Of a DNA stretch of 8,348 nt, positions 5,048-8,348 are shown in pieces. Origin of the DNA: Actinomycetes bacterium. GTDB taxonomy: Bacteria; Actinomycetota; Acidimicrobiia; Acidimicrobiales; RAAP-2. Below the pieces are notes generated by a model, which was not told the origin of the DNA, did not search any database, and was given only the letters and a program-made list of their open reading frames with translations. The stretch lies in contig JAJYWG010000056.1 of assembly GCA_021791615.1 (NCBI GenBank), positions 1 through 8,348 of the forward strand, written 5' to 3'. Made by a program: the position numbers and the translations under genes. Every line of letters begins with the position of its first letter. Position 1 is the first letter of the stretch.

Positions 5048-6268
5048 ATGACGGGCCGGGCTCGAATCGTCGTAGTGGGCGGGTCCTTCGGCGGTCTCAG
5101 CACCGCCTATGCCCTGCGACGCCACCTCTCACCCGAGCGGGCGGAGATCACCCTCGTCGCCAGGGACGAGCGCTTCACCTTCGTACCGTCGCTCACCTGG
5201 GTGGCGGTGGGATCGCGCACCGTTCCCCAGATCTCCTTCGACCTCGCCGGGCCGCTCGCCTCCAAGGGGGTGACCTTCGCCCACGAGACGGTGACGAGCA
5301 TCGACACCGGTGCAAAGGTGGTGACGACGACAAAAGGCCAGCACCCCTACGACTTCCTCGTCGTAGCGACGGGCCATCGCAGCGCCAACGAGGCCGTCCC
5401 CGGCCTCGGACCCTTCGACGGGCCGGGGCACTCGCCGATGTCTGCTCCTGAGGCCGAGGAGCTGGCCCGTGCCGTCGACACGCTCGTGCGGGACCCCGGC
5501 CCGGTCGTGATCGGCGCCGCGCCCGGGGCGAGCTGCATAGGACCGGCCTACGAGCTCGCCTTCGAGCTCGACCACCTGCTGCGCCGCCGCAAGCTGCGCC
5601 ACCGGGTCCCGATCAGCTTCATTACCCCGGAGCCCTACCTCGGTCATATGGGCATGGGTGGCGCCGGCAAGATCCGCCAGCTCCTCGAAGGCGAGCTCGA
5701 AGAGCGCGACATCACCTACCGCACCTCGTCGGCGGTGACGAAGATCACCGCGGACAGCGTCAAGGTGGAAGGGGCGGCCCCGATCCCCTCGGTGCTCTCG
5801 ATCGTCATCCCCCCGCTCGCCGGGGTCGGGGCGGTTGCGCAGAGCCCGGGGCTCGCCAACCCGAAGGGCTTCGTTCCCGTCGATGCCCACTACCGTCACC
5901 AGAGCGCAGAGGACGTCTACGCCGTCGGCGTGGCGGTCGCCATGGCGCCGGTCGAAGAGACGCCGGTGCCGGTGAACTTCCCCAAGACCGGCCACATGAC
6001 CGACCAGATGGCCCAGATCGCCGCCGGTGACATCGCCGCGAGGATCGGCGGGCACGAAGGGTCGACGGCAGACCTCTCTGCCCGCTGCGTGCTCGACATG
6101 GGAACCACGGGCGCCTATCTGGCCGTGGATCCGGTCCGCCCGCCGCGCAACAAGATCCCGACGGTTTCGGAGGGGCGGCGGTGGCTGCTCGCCAAGCGAG
6201 CCTTTGAGCGGACCTACCTCTGGCACGCGAAGCGCGGCCGGCGGATGCCCACCACGCTTGGGTGGTGA
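5048..6268 (+). CDS. Sulfide:quinone oxidoreductase-like FAD protein
   Basis: The 406-residue flavoprotein has the N-terminal dinucleotide fold IVVVGGSFGGLSTAYALRR (7-25), the second glycine motif VVIGAAPGASCIGPAYE (153-169), YDFLVVATGH (101-110) and the C-terminal KTGHMTDQMAQIAAGDIAARI (313-333) that is typical of the SQR/flavocytochrome c sulfide dehydrogenase group. SQR oxidises sulfide to persulfide or polysulfur and passes electrons to membrane quinone. Only two cysteines are present, Cys163 and Cys347, in positions that fit the redox pair of SQR; the third cysteine of some SQRs is missing. The basic, aromatic C-terminus (about 378-400, RRWLLAKRAFERTYLWHAKR) could be the amphipathic membrane anchor. 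ATG 5048 has GAGAGG upstream. Another member of the pyridine nucleotide-disulfide oxidoreductase family is possible, but the neighbours support SQR. Confidence 0.85.
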   Translation: MTGRARIVVVGGSFGGLSTAYALRRHLSPERAEITLVARDERFTFVPSLTWVAVGSRTVPQISFDLAGPLASKGVTFAHETVTSIDTGAKVVTTTKGQHPYDFLVVATGHRSANEAVPGLGPFDGPGHSPMSAPEAEELARAVDTLVRDPGPVVIGAAPGASCIGPAYELAFELDHLLRRRKLRHRVPISFITPEPYLGHMGMGGAGKIRQLLEGELEERDITYRTSSAVTKITADSVKVEGAAPIPSVLSIVIPPLAGVGAVAQSPGLANPKGFVPVDAHYRHQSAEDVYAVGVAVAMAPVEETPVPVNFPKTGHMTDQMAQIAAGDIAARIGGHEGSTADLSARCVLDMGTTGAYLAVDPVRPPRNKIPTVSEGRRWLLAKRAFERTYLWHAKRGRRMPTTLGW

Positions 6269-6278
6269 CGAGATCATC

Positions 6279-6689
6279 GTGGTGTACGGAAGACGAGCAA
6301 TCAGGACCACCCGGTGGCACTTCGGCGTGCTGGTGCTGGCCTCGTTGACGATGAGCGCATGTGCGACGACCGGTCCGGGTGTGTCGTCGGCGGCAACGCT
6401 GTCGCCGGCGACGGTGGCAGGAACCTGGGGCGGCGAGCTTTACGACGCCACGGCGGGGGTTCTGTACACGCTGACCCTTGCTCCGGAACAGGGGGATCGG
6501 GTCAAGGGGACCCTCCAGAGCATTACCCGAACGTTCGCGGTCCACGGCCATGTGGCCTCGGGTGAGCTGTCGCTCGATCTTCCCCGGGGCGAAGTGCTTC
6601 GGGGCAGGGTCGCAGATGGAACCTGGACGGGCTCGTTTCCTGTCGGCGACACGCGGTGGCGGTTCCGTTTCACGAAGGCGAACCGTTGA
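6279..6689 (+). CDS. Small predicted lipoprotein of unknown function
   Basis: The 136-residue product has a basic start, a hydrophobic segment (about 15-25, FGVLVLASLT) and a lipobox-like TMSAC with Cys28, so it is probably exported and lipid-anchored outside the membrane. The mature part is a beta-rich domain with regularly spaced strands (GTWGGELYD, GVLYTLTLAP, VKGTLQSI, GELSLDLP, GTWTGSFPVGDTRWRFRF). It resembles small calycin-like or lipocalin-like folds only in general pattern. GTG 6279 or GTG 6282 is the likely start; no strong binding site is seen. It begins ten bases after the flavoprotein stop and probably belongs to operon C. I do not recognise the family. Confidence 0.65.
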   Translation: MVYGRRAIRTTRWHFGVLVLASLTMSACATTGPGVSSAATLSPATVAGTWGGELYDATAGVLYTLTLAPEQGDRVKGTLQSITRTFAVHGHVASGELSLDLPRGEVLRGRVADGTWTGSFPVGDTRWRFRFTKANR

Positions 6690-6715
6690 GCGTCGACGCG
6701 GCAGTTCGCCGAACC

Positions 6716-6745
6716 CGTCCCGGTCCGGTGGATCGGCGGGACCGT
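6716..6745 (+). terminator. Possible terminator after operon C
   Basis: CGGTCC (6721-6726) and GGACCG (6739-6744) can pair over a 12-base loop and are followed by three T. The alternative GTCCCG/CGGGAC pairing (6717-6722 and 6737-6742) competes with it. The site lies about 30 bases beyond the lipoprotein stop, where operon C should end before the convergent gene. Stem length and T-run are modest. Confidence 0.3.
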
Positions 6746-6828
6746 TTCAGCTGACACGACGATGGACAGGGGGTCCCGTCTCGGCCCGCGGGCGGGGATC
6801 CAACTGCTGCGGAAGGAGTCGGTGATCC

Positions 6829-6936
6829 ATGAGGTACGGATGTGGTGAGCTCAAGTCCCGAGCGGTGGTGCATGCCTATCTGGTGCTACCAGTCGGAATC
6901 ACCACTGCGGCCATCCGGAAGGAAGGGTGCCGGTAG
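6829..6936 (+). CDS. Possible 35-codon ORF with a strong upstream Shine-Dalgarno sequence
   Basis: GGAAGGAG (6811-6818) lies ten bases before ATG 6829, a slightly long spacing. The 35 residues (beginning MRYGCGELKSRAVV, with a hydrophobic middle HAYLVLPVGITTAA) show no known motif. Its 3' half is antisense to the end of the coiled-coil protein gene, so its codon pattern is partly imposed by that gene. Most likely chance. Confidence 0.15.
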   Translation: MRYGCGELKSRAVVHAYLVLPVGITTAAIRKEGCR

Positions 6937-8210
6937 GGGGGTTGTTCTGCAGCACGCCGCCCGGAGCGCCGACCGACACGAGCAGCTGAGAGAGGTTGTA
7001 GCCAAAGGCAGTCGAGTTCGCCCCCGAGAACTGCCCGTTGTCGCGGGCCATGGTGTAGCCCTGACTCGAAGGTTCGCCCAGCCGGTCTCGATACCGTCAG
7101 GTCCCTCGTACACCGCACCGAGCACGGTGCTCGACGTCACGTCCCGGCCGACAAGTACGGCGGGGTCGATGTCCTCGGCGGCGTAGACCACCAGGCCGGC
7201 GGCCGGTCCATCGGTGAGCCGGTAGGCGATAAAAGTCCCGCCCGGCCAGCCGGCGTTCACCGTATTCAGGACGACCCCGTCGCCGATGGCATAGATTGGG
7301 CCGTAACCGCTGTAGTCGACACCCTGGTCGATGCGTTCGGGTGACAGCGCGGCGACGGACCGAAGAGGATCGGCATACGTCCCCGCCGTCGGAGTGTTGG
7401 CCGGTGGCGCAGTTGTCGACGGAGCACCTGCCAACGGAGCACCTGGCGACGCGGCGAGAGTAGTCGCGCCCTGCGGTGATGTGGGAGTGGAGGCGGCGGC
7501 AGCGGCCTGGGCTGTGCCGCCATGGCCTCTTCGACGGCGCGCTGCTGCGCTGCCGCCAGCAGAGCCTGGAGGTTTCCCTTCACCTGGCTGAGGGTGGCCT
7601 CGTCACCGACCAAGGCCGCCTGCGCCGCCTGCTGGTCGGCGGTCAGTGCCGTGACAGCCGCGTGGGCCTGGGAGGCTGCCTCTTGGTCGGCGGCTGCCGC
7701 CTCGCTGGTGCGTTGCTGATCAGCTCGGTAGGCGTCCACCGCCGCGCTGAGGCTGGCTGCGACCAGATCGGTGTACTCGCTACGGGCCATGGCAGAGGTG
7801 GCGGTCGCGGTGCTGAACATCGTCAGCATTGCTGTGTGGGCAGCCATGCCTTCCTGTGCCACGTAGGCATGCACAGCGACCTGGCGGAGCCTGTCGGCGG
7901 CGACGGACTCCGCTCGGCGGTTGGCGGCGAGTCGCGCCCGGTCCGCAGCCACACGAGCCTCGTCGGTGGACTCGGTGCCCTGGGCTTGGTCGGAACGGCT
8001 CACGAGCGCCTGGATCGTCGCCCCCTGGGCGGCGATCTGCTGCGCAAGCTGGGACGCCTGCGACTGGTCCGACTGGATTCCCGCCCACGCGATGCTCGGT
8101 AGCGACCCTACGGCGATGATCGTGACGCCGACGCAGACTCCCAGCATGGAAAGCTGCCGCGCCCTGCGCTTCCGATGGGGCTCGGTCGACCACAGCGCAC
8201 TTGGAGGCAT
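6899..8210 (-). pseudogene. Secreted coiled-coil protein with degenerate M23-like domain, two frameshifts
   Basis: From ATG 8210 the frame gives a basic N-terminus and hydrophobic signal segment (21-43, cleavage likely after AWA), then an Ala/Gln/Asp-rich coiled coil (about 45-230) like those of PcsB-type cell-wall proteins. Near 7520-7512 the coding signal shifts frame and continues as an Ala/Thr/Pro linker and a domain beginning LSPERIDQGVDYSGYGPIYA. Near 7080-7071 it shifts again and ends SQGYTMARDN...PSGWPQW at a TGA (6901-6899). One missing base at each site restores a 437-residue protein. The domain has the peptidase M23 shape, but the histidine of HxGxD is Gln (DQGVD) and the HxH motif is absent, so it is probably a non-enzymatic wall-binding or regulatory domain. 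The breaks may be decay or read errors. Confidence 0.75.
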
Positions 8211-8212
8211 TA

Positions 8213-8348
8213 CTACTGATCTTTCGGTAATATATTGACGTAGTTACGTGGTTGTGATACGACTGACGTATGAGATCACCGTCCGTTGCGCGTGGATCGC
8301 GAGCAAGGACGACGAAGCGTTCCGCTCGCCAGCGTGACTTTGAGGGCA
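8213..8348 (-). repeat. Right copy of terminal inverted repeat
   Basis: This is the inverted copy of 1-136, perfect over 8222-8348. Its inner edge stops two bases upstream of the ATG (8210) of the coiled-coil protein gene, so this copy supplies that gene's whole upstream region. This suggests the right copy sits in its original context and the left one is the duplicate. A 26-codon reading frame opens outward from ATG 8270 and runs off the end, but it has no ribosome binding site and no recognisable similarity. Confidence 0.95.
8235..8271 (+). promoter_or_regulatory. Promoter-like segment with two dyads inside the inverted repeat
   Basis: TTGACG (8235-8240) resembles a -35 box, and 17 bases later TACGAC (8258-8263) could be a weak -10, giving outward transcription. 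Two dyads overlap it: ACGTA-GT-TACGT (8238-8249) and ATACG-ACTGA-CGTAT (8257-8271). Their packing over the presumed polymerase site resembles operators. The same elements occur in mirror image at 78-114 in the left repeat. TATATT (on the minus strand, 8235-8230) could serve as a -10 for the inward coiled-coil gene. This is pattern reading only. Confidence 0.3.

Noticed and set aside
5129..6310. Long minus-strand open frame of 393 codons
   Set aside because: It is the mirror of the SQR-like flavoprotein gene, Arg/His-rich and without recognisable motifs.
1..8348. Complete autonomous transposon
   Set aside because: The inverted ends fit, but no transposase, resolvase or integrase is readable in any frame, so autonomy is unsupported.

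Overview
The window is 8348 bp of GC-rich DNA with short AT-rich islands at promoters. It probably comes from an actinobacterium: there are many GTG starts and near-leaderless promoters, third codon positions are strongly GC, and the right flank holds a coiled-coil plus degenerate M23-like surface protein of a type familiar from that phylum. The assignment is an inference; there is no rRNA, tRNA or housekeeping gene to anchor it. No transposase, integrase, plasmid or phage replication gene is visible.

Layout. The two ends are inverted copies of each other (1-136 and 8213-8348; the first 127 bases match perfectly). Leftward operon A (2356 down to 330) encodes an ArsR-type repressor, a one-helix SHOCT-like membrane protein, a class I SAM methyltransferase, a small Cys-rich protein whose frame is broken, and a 98-codon protein with an in-frame TGA just before a CxC motif (candidate selenocysteine, otherwise a nonsense mutation). 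The last four genes overlap one another, and a hairpin plus T-tract terminator lies next to the left repeat. Leftward operon B (3805 down to 2470) encodes a PadR regulator, a Gly/Cys/His-rich coiled-coil protein and a second SAM methyltransferase. Rightward operon C (3902 to 6689) starts divergently from PadR and encodes an ArsR-rhodanese fusion, a DsrE-like sulfur carrier, a sulfide:quinone-oxidoreductase-like flavoprotein and a small lipoprotein. The right flank (6899-8210, minus) is a secreted coiled-coil/M23-like protein gene carrying two frameshifts.

How it may work together. Operon C is a recognisable reactive-sulfur module: a thiol-based sensor fused to a sulfurtransferase, a sulfur carrier and a sulfide oxidase. 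Operons A and B each pair a metal/thiol-type or PadR regulator with a methyltransferase and small Cys- or His-rich proteins. I infer that the window is an accessory island for sensing and detoxifying sulfide or related chalcogen/metalloid species, by oxidation (C) and possibly methylation (A and B). The lesions (two disrupted genes, three frameshifts in all, and one in-frame TGA) all lie in the outer parts of the window, while the core from about 902 to 6689 reads intact.
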